From contig JAKNDB010000103.1 in the NCBI GenBank assembly GCA_024305405.1, forward strand, positions 2,728,001 through 2,792,000: a stretch of 64,000 nt of DNA, given 5' to 3'. The notes under the pieces were generated by a model, which saw only the letters and a program-made list of their open reading frames with translations, ran no database searches and was not told where the DNA came from. A program made the translations under genes and the position numbers. The DNA comes from Dirofilaria immitis (lineage: Eukaryota > Nematoda > Chromadorea > Rhabditida > Onchocercidae). Shown piece by piece: positions 12,443-27,600 of this stretch; positions within the stretch are counted from its first letter, which is position 1; each line of letters begins with the position of its first letter.

Positions 12443-15400
12443 ATGGGAAAATTGACGGAATCATCGGATCTAGCAAATGTATTATTAATTGGTGATATGA
12501 ATGATAGTTTATTGGAATCATTGCTTGGTAAGTTATCATTTTATTCATCAGAATAAATTAGTTAGCGAATTCATCAATAATTTATTGATAAGATGAAGTC
12601 AAAATTTAGCATTTTTCCCTCCTCATGATATATTTCCTATCTAATTAAATGTATCAATGCGTTTTATACATATTGATATGTTTTTTATATATTTTGGTTC
12701 GATGAAACAGTTATTTTTACTTACAAATTTTCTTAGATTGATGCAAATTTTCTTGTCACTGAATTCATCGATAAGTTGAATTTGTACGTTTAAATGCCAT
12801 ATATTTCTTCCAGATGAATGTTTGGAAATTAAAGGTTTAAATTTCTCGAGAGCAGAATCATTCCTGAGTTTTTTATCTGAATTTAACAAATAAATTTTTT
12901 CTTTTTATCTAAATTTAGCAAACGAAAATTCCGTGTCGAAACAGAAGAATGAATTGCTGTTGGATACGAAATATTACGTGGCTCGCTTAAAGTTAATATC
13001 ATTGAAGACAGTTGAAGCGATCAGTGAATGGAAAGCCTCGGCATCGAACTTAAACGTTGGTGCTGTTATATACAACTATGATGGTGAATTCTGTTCCATG
13101 GAAAAATTAAAACAACAAATGTCCATATGGCAGACTGAAATTCAAGTATAAATTAACGAATGTTTGGAAATTAAGAATTTGAATTTTGTGAGAATTGGAT
13201 TATTCTGAAATTTTTTTCTGAATTATATGTGAAATGGATTTTTGTATTAAATTGTTTGAAAAGAGTTTGAGGATTTTATGTACTTTGAAATTAGCAAAAT
13301 TGATTTTTATTTGTTTTTACAGATTCAGATCTTGAGCATATCTATTTCTTATAGGTTGTTGTATGTAAACGTTTGGAGCGTTCGGCGGATTGGTCGGATA
13401 ATTTATATCATTTCTGTGCTGCTCAGCAAACTGAATTGATAGAACTTGACCCTGATGCTGTAAGTTGACCTGTTTTATTAATTGTAGTCTACATATGAAT
13501 TTTTGAAGCTTCAGGATAATTTTTTATAATTCAGAAAGTTTTTATCACAGATGTCATATTTAGTTAATATGCATTTTTGTTAAATAGGAGTAAGTAGTTT
13601 CACTAGTTATATCGGAGACGAAACTTCTGTCGCTTTTTAGAATGGTTATTAACTTCCTTAAAGACTATCAGCATTAAATGCCTCAAATCTCTAAGCTACA
13701 ATCACTTCTTTGGAGAGATGATACTCACTTTATTCAGTAGGAAATGGCAAGAAGAGAGGAAAAAGCTTTCTGCTCTTTTCTTTACATATGTTCATCTTAT
13801 AGGAGACGATAGAAGATCTAAATGAATGCCACGAACTTTATGGAATACCTCGTATATGGCAGGTTGGCTTCTGACTTTTGCGGTGATTTGTTAATGTATG
13901 CATAGTAAGTCAGGTTATGTTTGATATATTCTGGACTTCTGCATATATCATATAGTTGGATTGGGGTCAGCGGAGATTTTTTACTGAAAATTACCAACAA
14001 CATAACTTCCCGAAGATTTTTATTATGGTTAACATTATCTTAACCTTTGAGTATTGTCAGTATTTTTCAAAAATTCTTGAGGAATATTTTGCTTTAGGTT
14101 TTAGAAGCCGGAAACTGGAAGGATAAAATTATTAAGATGAATCCATTGAAATCGAAAGAGCAACGAAGTTTTGAGAAAACTGGTTTCCTAGTAGTGCTGC
14201 TGAAAAATCTTCCGAAGATTCTTTTGATGATGAGGAATCTAAATTAGGAGATTGTGATATTACAGAAGAAGATAAAGGTATTTATAATAAATATGAATGA
14301 ATTTCATAGTTAAAATTTTAAAAAGGATATGGTGGTAAATATTATCAGAACTTTAACAGTTCCTTATCTTGAATTGATTTTATTGATGGATAACTTTTTC
14401 AATACAAGTTTTGCAAAAATGTTTGAAGAATTATTTTGCAGAAATGATATTAAAGCTATTTGGAGGACCAAAAGTACCATTCGATAGTTTGATGAAAGAT
14501 GTGGATGTTCCGGATCCTGGAGTTATTGAGTATTTTAAACAGGAAATGGAGAAATTAAAACGACAAAATAAATTAGCTGCTAATGTAAATTTTTGCAATA
14601 TATTTTTCGGGACAGTTCTTTTATTTTTTGTTTAGAAGTTCAAGCTTAATTTCATATGAATTTCTGACATTTTCTTGTGATATATTGAAATTTTTTGCTG
14701 CAAAACGGAAAAAAAAGCACATGGATAAAGATAACCGCAATTTTGTCTTTATAATTTAAACTTTTTTAACAAAGTTTATTTTGAAGTAATCAATCTTTTT
14801 GTTTTTGCAACAAAATAACTTTATTTCAAGAAAAGAAGAAAAAGAAGAAATCAAAAGCTACAGTGAATGAGTTTGGTGAATTTGTTGATGCGAGTAATTC
14901 GACACAAATGTCGAATAATGTAGTAACACAAAACTCGTCGAATGTGGATTCGTCGAATAACGAACACGTAGGTATTGATGTAAATGTGCACGAAAAGAAT
15001 GAGGAGAAGATAGTTCAGGAATCGAGTGCTGGTAATTTCAAAGATTATGCAGAAAGTTCCAAGAAAAATTCATATGAATTAAGTAATGTTGCGCAGTCAA
15101 TAATCGATGAATTACATGACAAAAGTATCGACGAGCATGGAACAAGTTTGGCCAATAAAATTCATGCAGTGATTTTTCATTTTTTTAATAGGAGTTTCGA
15201 AATATTGCGGCATAAGTCTGCGATGTTTTCTAAATGAAGGTCGAAGCTAATAGAAAAGCAAATAATTCGTACTAGCGAAAGGAAAGTTGTTAATTAAAAT
15301 CGTAAAAGAAAGAGACGAATTCGCTTTCATGAGACTTTGTGCTCATATATGTCAGGTTTTAGAAATAGAAGAAATATTATTTCAAGATGTGTCTATATTT

Positions 15401-15726
15401 TTTTAAAAGTTTAGGCACGATCAGCATTACTCAAAATGCCGTTTGGTCCAGAACGGCAAAACTTGGCGGCCGATACGATGACTGCGGTGATTAAATCAAT
15501 TGGAGATAGTGACCTTTTAATAGTTCTTCAGATGATGAGCCCCACACGTGAGATATCTGGGCCTTTGCATAATTATTTCTTTGACTTTTCCTCTACATTT
15601 TTCGCGTTGTTCATGTTTCTCTTATTACTGTAACGAATTGCTAAACATCGATAGTTCAAAAATGGTTTTAATCAATGACTTCTATAATCTCTTTCAAGGA
15701 ATGATGATGATTCTGTCAGCATATGA
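12443..15726 (+). CDS. AAGAB: AAGAB / p34, alpha- and gamma-adaptin binding protein
   Basis: In the family, this cytosolic chaperone holds adaptin subunits while AP-1 and AP-2 clathrin adaptor complexes assemble. Nine plus-strand exons: 12443-12527, 12919-13145, 13355-13459, 13803-13862, 14098-14277, 14409-14584, 14836-15168, 15415-15547, 15699-15726; about 441 residues, longer than human (315) because of a low-complexity insert in exon 7. The N-terminal GTPase-like fold shows VLLIGD, TKYYVARLKLI, VVVCKRLERSADWSD, ELIELDPD and GIPRIWQVLEAGNW. The C-terminal helical motif is LANKIHAARSALLKMPFGPE followed by an acidic tail ending DDDSVSI. Two one-base frame breaks (14176-14179 and 15513-15518) must be corrected to reach that tail. 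For exon 7 the first AG (14830) breaks the frame, so I use the next (start 14836). An AATAAA at 15773-15778 lies 47 bases past the stop. Confidence 0.85.
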
Positions 15727-15772
15727 GTTCAAGCTGAGGTAATCGTGGAAGCTGTTCTGTATACATTATGAT

Positions 15773-15778
15773 AATAAA
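15773..15778 (+). promoter_or_regulatory. Poly(A) signal of AAGAB
   Basis: AATAAA lies 47 bases past the inferred AAGAB stop (15724-15726). It supports the short last exon, although the hexamer is common in DNA this AT-rich. Confidence 0.5.
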
Positions 15779-16944
15779 CTTAACATGTTTTTTAATAATA
15801 ATTAATATTCTGATTCCCCACAAATCTTGTTCAAGTAATTCTAAATGAGTCTGTTCCGTAACGATTTTCTTACTATTATATAGTAAGAAAACTGCGAACA
15901 TATTTTTAAAATATTTTAAAATTACTCAGCATCTTTGGTCGAGAATGACATCGGCCAATCAATCAGTAAGTGTTGTGCAGAAGTTGAACAATTGCCGATA
16001 TTCTAACGTTGTGCGTAACGGAGAATGTTCTAGTTGTTCTTGTTACTTTTTCTAATTTATGCCACATGTGATGCATGACTTATAGAGAAAATTGAAGCTT
16101 GTTTAAAACTCTTTTTCTTAACATTACATTTATATGTTTTCTATTATTATTGTTTGTTTATTTTACATTTGGCAAATTTACTACCCACAAGAAATAGCCC
16201 GAATAAGACGAAATTAAGAAGGAAAAGTTTTTTCGGAATTTAAAAATGATGCATAAGTGAAGCATATTTTGCATTTTATATTATGAATAACAAATTTGAA
16301 TAAAAAGAAATCACAAAATTATTCAAATATACAAAAAATATTGCCAATGTGAAATTTCATTATAATAAATGAATAAATAATTTTGAAAAGGAAAGAGTAA
16401 CTATTACAATGTGACAACTACCATTATGATTAGCATTATATGGCAAAAGATTTCTAATTATTAATTATGGCATTTCGTCGGAAATCATATTATCAATTTC
16501 AAATTTAGGAAAATCCTAAGCTATTATTCGTGTTTAACTAGGCTACGATTAGAAGAAATAATTCATTCTTAATTCGTTAAAATTTCTCGCAAATAGCTGT
16601 GATCAAAGGCTTTAATAAAATGAATGTGAATTTATGAATTTTCACAAATTACATGTGCATTTCTAATTAAAAATAAAGAAATATTTCATAACATGATTCC
16701 ATTGATTAATATGCCTCACCATCAGTGAAAATTTTTCCTTGAGAAAATGACAAGATTCGCTTTTATATTTGAATAAATAAACGTAATTATATATTTGAAT
16801 AACTGATATTCAAATGATATGGAAAAGAAATTATGATAAATAAATTTGAGTAATTCATAGTATGATTAAATAAATGAGAAAGGCGAATTTTGAGAATATA
16901 TATTAAGCCAAATGTTTTCTCATAAAATCGTTTTGAACAGTATT

Positions 16945-16950
16945 TTTATT
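16945..16950 (-). promoter_or_regulatory. Likely poly(A) signal of CAS
   Basis: The minus strand reads AATAAA 8 bases after the CAS stop codon (16958-16960). The position is close but usable for a compact 3' UTR. Other such hexamers may be used. Confidence 0.45.
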
Positions 16951-16957
16951 AATAAAA

Positions 16958-19900
16958 CTAAGCATTGCTACAACACTGTTTCACTAATAATTTTAAATCA
17001 TATGCAGCACGTGATACGGTCACAATACAATTAGCCATCGATTGTACAGCTGATACTGATAAGTACTGAAATATGATCATCACAATTTTAATTTTACAAT
17101 TCATTTCCTAATATTTTAAATTATTTTTTTATTATTTCGGATTAATAATCGGAACAATTGAAAGATTTGATATCAATTACATCTCCGAACGGCATTTTAC
17201 ATTTGCTCCGAATAACAAGGGATAATAAGACAAGGAACAATATTACAGTTCAGAAAATGATACTTAAGAATGATTAACTCAAATTTCTGGAATATATAAA
17301 GAAAAGAAATTTCAAACCTCATCAGCAGCATGCTTGGTAGCTTGAACACACGTTTTTAGCACATCAAGCAATCGATCAGCTGATCGTTTGACCTCTTTGC
17401 TAACATCGCCAGACGAAATAAATTCCGCAATTGTATCAGCCATATAAATTAATTTATGTGCGGTGAGTATTATCTATAAATATTACTTATTTAAATTAAT
17501 AAAAGTTTAAATGTTTAGTGAAATAGAAGCATTTTGATGGCTAATTTTAACCACCATCTCAACAAGCTGAAAAATCACTTACTGTAAGTATTAATACTGT
17601 AGGTACTACAGTAGGTATTACAGTATTAATATTTACACTAGCAATAATACGTGTCTATAGTAGTATTATGCATAATAATTTTACTTATTTTGTAGATAAT
17701 TTTATCATATTTGTTTAAATCTCAAATTCGAAAATATGTTTGAGAAATTTGTTAAACAAGTTTCGTTGGCCATTGATTTCTTTGCAAAGAATTGCACATA
17801 CAGTAAGTGTTAAACAAATAGTTACTCCTTTGTTACTTAATTACTGTTCATAATAAATTGACCAAATTGATCATTGTTTATAAAATACCACTGATAATGG
17901 ATTAAACAAGATCTAATATCACTAATAATAAATTAATTAAAGATTTTATTATCATTAATAACATTTATTATTTACTTATCATTAATAATGAAATGATCGA
18001 ATTATCATTACTAATAAATTATCATTAATAGTGAATTGAACGGAAATTAATAAGATATGTATTAAGCCTTAATATATATATGTTGCATTACATGTTTTTA
18101 AGTTTTTTCATAAAGGTTAAAATAATTGATAAAAAAATATCATAAAAGTTGTTGTAAAACATTTCAGGCTGATAAATAAAGTTTGAAATTATCTACCAAT
18201 TTTCCCTTCTGAACAAACTCATGCGGTGGCATTCGTTCTTCAATGACAGTCAAGAATTCTTCAATTGCCTTCGAAAGGAATTCGATATGTGCATCCAATT
18301 GTGGCGAATAAAATTCAATCAATTGTCTGTCATCTTCGGACAACGATTTTATCACCTAAATATTGATAAAACGATTATTCGATTAAATTTTATTAAGAAA
18401 AACAAATATCAATTTATCTTCAATTCAGTCGAGACTTAATTTATTTTTAGTTCAGTCGAGATCTCAATTTATCTGTAATTCAGTCGAGATTTCAAGTTAC
18501 CTTCGAATTATTATCCCACATAAAGTAATTCTTATTTGAAAAGGGAAGTTTAATTAGGATATTATGAATATTGAAGATTAGTGGGGTTTACATATTTTAG
18601 AAAAGATTTATTCCAGCAATTATTTTATCAATTATCATCTGAAATGTTTCTGATCTTCCAAATAAATTGACAATTATGGATAGTTGAATAATCACTGAAA
18701 TAGCTTACATGAATGAAATGAGAAAATTCTGATAAAATAGGAACAACAAATGGATGGGAGAGCGTTGAAAATTTTGGATTCATTTCAATCGATTACTTAA
18801 ATAATGAATTATCATTTGGAAAATCAATTATTATAGAAAGAAACTTCGATTTCGGAGATTCTTAAAGAAAAATATTTTACATACTTCTGCATCCAGTAGT
18901 GATAATGGTGGTAAACTCGTTACCGGTCTCATCCTACGGCTTACGACAGCATCATCACCTCCAGCTGCTGAATCCTAAATTTAATAAAAAATTTCAAAAT
19001 CAGGAAATAAGTCTAATCTTATAAAAAATTCAAAAGTTTGTAATCTAACTTACAAATTTTAATAAAGTAACGCACATGAAGATCAACACTTACAGTACTA
19101 GTGACATACATTTACAGCATCACTTACAGTGGTGATATATATACTTATCAATTTTATTTAAATTATTTAGCTGTCATATGATCATAGTACGATCATTGTA
19201 ACATTTTCAAAAGACAATTCTTAATTTATGTCATTAAATTAAATTCCATTTCTGGCGTAACGATCGAGAAAAAAATAAAAGGCAAAAAAATTATAGTAAA
19301 ATTAAACCATTCAAAATAAAAATATTTAATTCAAACAAATAAAAATTTAAATGATCATATGAAAATACTATATGTATTTTTTTGTTTGCAGCAAGGATAC
19401 CAAGAAAGACATGAAATTTAAAGTCAGATATACAAGAAATATATCAAAATTCAAAATTAGAAAATGTAGAGAAAGTATGTTAAACGCCAAAATATACAAA
19501 TATTATTCAATTTTGTGCATAAGTTTCAAATAAGTTAGCGAAACGAAAAAATAGTGAAGCTAAGACCTGATAAAAGCTATCTCGATCACTGATCACCGAT
19601 TCGAGATCATCTTCTTCCAGAACATGTGATTCTAGAACCGAATTTGATAACTGATGTGAAGCGGTCAAATCATCCGCAAACGTTACACGATTTTGTTTAC
19701 CGGTTGTAGGAGTTGTTGCAGGTCCAAAAGTTGTACGAGAAGCTAAGATCGATGATGGTGACTGAGTATCATTTGAGCTTGAAATAGTCAACGTCGAAGT
19801 GGTTGATGATGTCGATTGTCTTTTGGAATCTGTTCCCATCGATGTTCTACTATTTGTTTCATATATTCTACAGAATTTTCAATCTCACAATTTCCTTATT

Positions 19901-22900
19901 TAGCAAAAAACAAAAAAATAAAAATAGCCAAGACTTTGCAGAATTATTTGGCCATTACTTGACATGGCAAATTTATATTATAATTAACTGGATTCGTCGA
20001 AAAATTCAATAACAGGACACAAAAAGAAAATGAAATAGGCATTGAAATTAAAAATACTAACTGGAGAAGATAGATATCAACATTTCGCCGTATTCTAGTA
20101 ATAGTTCAAATAAATATAACTCATTTCAAAATTTATCATCTTACCCTGATAATGAATCATTATATGGTTGATAAATGTTTGTAGTGATATTATCAGTGTT
20201 TAAGAACGGATCTTTTAGACCATTCGTTAAAAACGAACACCTGATGATGGTACCATTAGCAATGCCCATTGTATTAGTTTACAACAATCAATTGGTAACT
20301 AAAAATTTGGATAAATGAAAAAAAAATTATAAAAATTTCTTCGATTGTTAGATTACTGAATATTATAATTCAATTACCTATCTATTTTAAATTTAGTACT
20401 TAATTTAATCAATTAGAATAAATTAAATTACAACCAAATAATTCTCTTATCATAATTATTGTAATAATCGTAATTTTGACTGGTTGTTAAAATACAACAA
20501 CATTTAATTTTAATTAAAGAGATACCTGCTTCATAACAGCAAGGAATTGATCCAAGGCATCACTTCCCGGTATTGTTCCGTAAATATTACGTGGCCGTGA
20601 TAATGCGCTAAGTGTCCAACCAGTATTATCCAAATTTTGTTTTAGCTGATTTATAATAGCAACGGAGCTTTTCAATGGTAACAGTAATTGTTTTAATTCT
20701 AAAAATTAGATAATTCCAAGACCTATTTCATTTGAATTTATAAAAATCTAGAAAAAAGAAGATTTGGGATATTTGATATTTTGCAATAATATTCTATCAT
20801 AATATTGCAACTCTATGATACTTATTTATAAAAATATTTTCATAAAAAATGATTACAAAAGAAAGAATCCTTCAATAAATGAAACAGCGAATTGTATTGA
20901 AATTTAATAAAATATTAAAAAAATAAAAATAGAAAACAAAGCAAAAGAAATATTTTGTTTTTGTCTTCCAAAATTTAACATTTCAAAATAAGAAAAAGCA
21001 AATCACATTTTAAAATATCAAAAATATGACCTATAACCTCTGATTATATCATGCAGACATTAATAATTAGCTTTTTAATTCATCGAAACTAATAACTGGT
21101 GACTTTAAAAAAACAAAAATAATAATTGATAATTGAATTATAAAAATACATTAACTACGAATAGCAAATTTAAGTAATGAAATTTTCGTTTTATTAAACA
21201 ATACAATTTTCGAATTTGATCAAATTAAAATGAAAGGAAGAAATGATAATTAGATTAAATAATTTAATTTAATTAATTTAAACGATTTGTACCTTCTCCT
21301 TTCGGATTATTAATATCAATGATCGCAATACGACATGCAGCATCCAGGAAACCATTTATTGAATTTGTAATTATTCCAACATATTCTTTTATATCAAAAA
21401 TGTTTTGTTGTAAGATATGCGGTTGTCGCCATGCGCGCGCTGCTGTACACTAAATATTGGAATTGAAATTATTCCAATATCACGAAGTTCTTATATTTCA
21501 GGATAACCTTTGCAAGCATTTTGGAAAAGTTTATCATTTGAGTTAATTAATTACCATTTGATAAATAAAAATAAAACGATCTTAAACATCTTCCAGAGAT
21601 TTAAATTCCGATTTGAATAATAACAAATTTGCCGCAAATTCTTCATTCTCTTTCTTCCCTCTCCCTCTCCTCTCATAAATCATCTTCGAAATTGTGATCA
21701 TTTACATTTCTAATCTCTATGACAAACAATAAGATTTTGGAAAATTGATAAAGAAAAAGAAAAAACAAACTTTATCTAATTTCTCGACACTATTCTCGAT
21801 ATGACGATAGTGTTCGACAAGTTTCGAACAAATTATTTGTTTCTTAGTATTTTCATCATTTGTTGAATTATTTCCAATGCTAAAAATATTATCTGTCATC
21901 AATTAACACATTCTTAAATTCCTTGTAATTTATTATCTTTAAGTTGGCAAATCAAATGATTCGCTCATTTTTAAAAAATTTTTAGCGAAAAAAATCTTTT
22001 CCTTTATATTTTCCGGAATTCTTTGTTCCCTTTTTTCTTTTTAAATTTAAATTTTGAGTAATTTATATTTTACTGAAAGAGTTAGAAGATTTATCAATTG
22101 TGGACTTCAACATAATTATTTTAAAAATAATGAGAAAGAGAAATTTATTAATTATTCTAATTAAAACTCGCATCATTTCACATTTTTATAAATATTTAAT
22201 TTAAGATAATATAATTTCTGGTTCAAAAATAAAAATTTTACTAAATGCAATTTTTTCTGATTTTATTTTAATTTATCTTTCTTCAATTTTATGCCTGGAA
22301 ATCTTTTGAATTTGAAACATTCTAATGTGTTAAGTTCAAAATAATTCTTAAATTTAAAAATTTCAAATTTTTAAACAAATCGATTATTTGAAAAATTTTA
22401 TTTAAATTTAAACATTCAACTAAAATTTAATTTTAGTTTAAACGTTCAATTAAAATATAGTTTTGTAGTGACAATTCGAATGAAAATTATTAAAAGTGAT
22501 AGATACAAGTAAATGAATACAGCATTTGATAAATTTTTTGTTTTTGACATTGAAATCATTCTTATCAATACAGTCTCTTCATCTCGAATATAAGCTTTAG
22601 TCATCTTACGGTAGCATTGAGTAGAATTGAAATCACGGTCCCTCCACTTCGAATATAGGCTTTAGTCATCTTACGGTAGAATTCAACTTTCTTAATTATG
22701 GTAATTATTTTTTTATTTAAGATAATTATAGTTGTCCAAAAAAAAGTTTTTTCGAATCAAAACCTTGCTCCTTTCTTTAACTCTTGGCTTTCGCATGTCA
22801 GATATGAATCTGAAAACTTACCTATTCAATGATTGATGTTGATTAGTTAGTTCAGGTGCTATACTTCCGCTACGCCTAAAACGATCTTCTGAAGCATATC

Positions 22901-24627
22901 GATTTCCGTGAATACCTTCAGGTGGTATTGATGAGCTCCTGAAGAGAGTTTCCGTGAATCTTTATTTATCATTTTAATAATTCTAAAATATTTAATCTCT
23001 TTTGTTCTGGAATGTGTAAATTTTAGAATCTTTCTGTTAATTGAATCAATTTCGGAATTCTTATTCATTCAATTTTCAAGCTTCGAATAGTATTTGCTTA
23101 TCATTTATGCAGTCATTAAATGATATCTTTGTTAATGAAGTAGCTTAACATTTAAAATTTTTATTCTGATTTTAAATCATTTAACTAACTCTTTTACATC
23201 ATTTCCTGTTTAAAATTAATTTTTAATTCTTCAAATTATTTAATTCAAATTTAAATGAAAAAGACACAAAAAAATTGGATTAATTAAAACAATAAAGCCA
23301 ATATTTCAGTACCTATTAGAACGTTGCGCAAAATTTCGATGATTATTCAAATTAAGCGAATGATTAAATCGTGGCTCTGTATTATCTGATATTCCAAAAT
23401 CGATGGATAAATTGGATCTATTATTGCTTGGCTCAATTTTTTCTTCCAATGTTGGCATTATTAAGCCAGATGGCTCACGAATTCGTTCAAGTTGTGGACG
23501 TTGAACGACAGCTACTCCTGTGACATCATTAGAATGATTTGTTTGTTGTTGCTGTTGTTGTTGATGCCGATGATTTTGCGCTAATATTAATGAATCATCA
23601 ATACGTGATCGATACGTTTTACCCAAACGTGAAGTATCGAAATTAGATTCGATTAAATCTGATGGCGGTTCACATGATGATAATGATGATGTTACTGATG
23701 TTCTCTGAAAATATTTATTTATAACAAAATAAATTTATCATAGAATTGTGCTTCTTCATAATGTAACGATTTGATCTGATTTTTCATACCATATCAATCA
23801 TTGATAGTACAAATGATAAAAAGACTTCATAGAAAGCGTGCACTTTTCGAATTAAATCATGCTATTATCACTTTACTACATGAGTTCTTACAATGAAGCT
23901 AATTCAACGTATCGTAAAATCTAATGCATATTTCACGTCATTATCAGTTCGCTATATGAATTCTTATAACAAAGTTGATTCAATATGCCGTAAAATCTGA
24001 CGTATGGCCATGTCATTATCAGTTAAGTTCAGAATTAGAAATGATTTTGATTGAACGAAAATTGATGAGAAATTTGATAACCTGATTACTTTCACCATTC
24101 GAATCATTCATATCGGCAACAATTCCGGAAGAGGAAGGTGATGACGAACTAATTTCATCATGCTGAATGGTACTTGCATTGACAACAACAAGATTACCCG
24201 ATTCAGATTCATTAGATGAACTAGTATTCTGTGCTCCAGTACTAGTTGTACCTGAATCTAGATGTGTTGACCAATGAAGGCCATGTCCTTTAAAGGTCAA
24301 ATTTTTGTTGAGAGTGAGTTTTGGCACTGCTGAATCATCCGTTGAAATTGTTCCTTAAAAACAATCAAAAATATTTCAAAATACAGTAATCAAATTAGCA
24401 ATAAATGATAGATAGACAGTAGGAAATGTAGGCTAATATTATGATTTAATTATGCTCATCAAAATTTAAAAAATTATTTCAAAATTTCTCTCCCGGAAAA
24501 AATTATTTTTTCTTCTGAATAATCTATAAATAATATAAACTTATAAAATAACAAATTTCAGCTAATATATTGCAATTTTAATAAATTAAACTAAAAATAC
24601 GAAAAGTTAAGGATTTGAATCTTAAAT

Positions 24628-24668
<41 letters not shown>

Positions 24669-27600
24669 CAAAATATGTTTCGTTTACTTTGAATAACTAT
24701 ATTTATATCTATTGTAAATATCTAATATTTCTATTGCATATAATATAAAGCCTAATTAAATCTCACAAATTTAAATCAAGAATTTCAATAAATTTCAGCC
24801 AATATGGAAAATATGTTTGATTTAATATTTCTATCTTTAACAGATGATTGCAAATCTTAGATTAATAAAATTCTACAAGCTTAATTATTAAGTTGCTTAA
24901 AATGAAATAATAAAATCTTTCATTCTTATTATTATATAATTATTTTAAAATAATTACTCTCTTCTCTTATTATTTACTAAGTAGAAAATATTTTTCAGAA
25001 AAAAATGATTTAACAAAGCAAATACTAAATTAAACCTATTTTCTGAATTCGACGTGATATATTATCTATACAATCATCATTGTTATTATTTATTCCAACA
25101 TTTAACTTTTGCAATTTTTGTTCATCAATGTTATCACCATTTAGAGAAGTTGAAATATCACGGTTATCAAATTTTGGTTTCGGCGCTATTGATGATCGAT
25201 TTAGTATTCTCGTTGTAAATAAATCAGGATTGTCCGCTTTTCTATAAAAATACATTTTCAATTTATAAGCATATAATTAGCTATATAAATTATAAATAAT
25301 TTATATAAATAAACAAAATCGAAATTTGATTTAAAAAAATCAATCAGTCTAATATTTAATTTCTATTTTTCTTGTTTTATTGAAAAATTTTCATCTAAAT
25401 TTTCATATATTATAAATGTTAAAAAGCAAACAAACTTAAGTCGTCTATGATCCTCATCACTTGAAATTATTTCATTGGAACTTGACGATGATGCAACGGT
25501 TGCATTTAATGATGATGTTGATGGATTGAAAAATTTACGTTGTGGTGGCGGAGGTGGTGAAATATGACCTCCACTGAAACACCAACGCATTTTTGATAGG
25601 TTAATTGATTTCAACTTGATAGAAGTATTAATTTGTTCCTTTTTCTTATAATTGTTTGTCGTAGTAGAGGAGTTGGTATCGGGAAAAAGTGGGCTTGAAC
25701 TGACAAAATTGATATCACAGCAACGTAACAGAAGCAGTGATTAGGAAATAGCGCCACCGGATGATAGTAATAATATTCGAAATTATTAGTAATAATTGTA
25801 AAAATTAATATCAATAATTATAAAACTAATATCAGTACCAAATTTAGTAGTAATGCAAACTGAGTGAATAATTATAGCTAATTTAAATAACAATATTTTT
25901 GACACTTGCCACTTCAATTATATCTAAATTTGAAATTTTCAAATTTTAATTTTTCATAATATCCAAAATTGATGAATTAATGCTTGATCAAGATAATTCG
26001 ATATCGATCCCATTGAATATTTATTAAAATAGAAAATTGTTCATGCGGAAAAATTTTTATTATTCTACTGGAATATAAATGATTAAAAATGATTATTCAG
26101 ATAGGATTGGGTGATAATTATTTACAATATCTTAGAAATTGATTATAACTTTAATTTATAGCGGAATGAATTAATAAAATTAAACAATATAATATAGAGG
26201 AAATTTGTAAATAATTGAATAAATAATTTTATCGATTAAATACCAAATTATTGGAAATACAAAAATTTATTTCGAATTTATTATTTGATGAAAAAGAAAA
26301 TCGTCCGCAATATTTTTTTATCATATCAATCAATAAAAATGTCATGACGACGATGAGAATAATATTATTGTTAACTTCCATTATCATTTATTTAAATCGA
26401 ATTCTTTAAGTACTCACTCAGTTACTGATTTTTCATTTCATTTCATTCCATTCCATTTCGTTTTATTATTATTTAATACAACGAATTGGAATAAAATGAA
26501 AAGATACAAAAATTGAATGAAAATAAAAGAAAATAAACAAATAATTGAAACATTAGCAACAAAAATAGGAATATAAAAAAAAAAACAAGTTGATGTATAC
26601 ATCTGTCAAATGTTAAGATCAGAAATGAATTATAATTAACAAATGATAAGAATCAATTTATATTACTTGTTGGCAAATTGATTATTAGTAAATACGATGA
26701 AACAGTAACAAATATCAAGCATGAAGAAATGAAAAACAGATTGATAGGCTTCATCATATCCTTATAAAATATTAAAATTGATTATAAATGATAGATTTGA
26801 ATTTATATTATCTATCAGCAAATATGATGAAAATTTTATTATACTTTAAAATATACCAAAAAAAGGATAGCAATAATAACTAATCTATCAATACATCATT
26901 TTATCATAAAGATTTTCTTATCAGTAAGTAATATAAATTGATTAATCATTTAAATATAAAATTAAAATAATGATAAATATGATGAAATCATTGTAAGATA
27001 TATATTTCAAAATAAAAAAAAAACAATAATAATAACAAATTATCATCATCTATGAATGAATTATTTCATATATCAGAAATATATGTATATAGCATTCGAT
27101 TAATCAAAAATGAATCACATTTTGTATAAAAGTTTTATTACAATCAACAATGTGCCATTAATCGTTTAATAGTAACGAACGATTTGAAGAAAATATAAGT
27201 GAAATGAGATGAGATGAGAGAATCATCAACATCTATCAGTGATCGGAAAGAAAAGGAATAGATGATGATGATGATATTGATCATGATGATGAGATAGTTA
27301 GACATCATATGAATCATGCAATTTTGGTAACTGATAAAAAAATGCGCTCATAATCGATAATACTAAAATTACCATAAATTAAAAAAAATTATCCGACTAA
27401 TGGATTTCAAAATATTGGATTTAATTTAAGTTAAATACATTTTTTCTATTTAATAATCAGCAAATGAATTAAGATATTGCATAAATGAATGGAACAAAAT
27501 GACAATACAATTATCATTGATGAATATATGAGATCAATGAAAAATGATCGGAATAATAGACTTCAAAAATTTGATTTTAATGCCATTTATTAAAATAGAC

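Larger units (their letters stand above)
15727..16957. other. Convergent intergenic region AAGAB-CAS
   Basis: Tail-to-tail spacer of 1.2 kb holding both 3' UTRs. No further exon, RNA gene or array is visible. Confidence 0.6.

Noticed and set aside
12641..12889. 82-codon minus-strand open frame in AAGAB intron 1
   Set aside because: Composition is fairly balanced, but it lies antisense in an intron of a well-supported gene, with no recognisable family.
15169..15237. Read-through of AAGAB exon 7 to a stop at 15235-15237
   Set aside because: Splicing at GTGATT after 15168 joins in phase to the conserved C-terminal motif and aligns gap-free with human AAGAB.
15548..15633. Hydrophobic C-terminus of AAGAB by read-through to 15633
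   Set aside because: A GTGAGA donor and an acidic short last exon give the expected family tail once the one-base break at 15513-15518 is allowed for.
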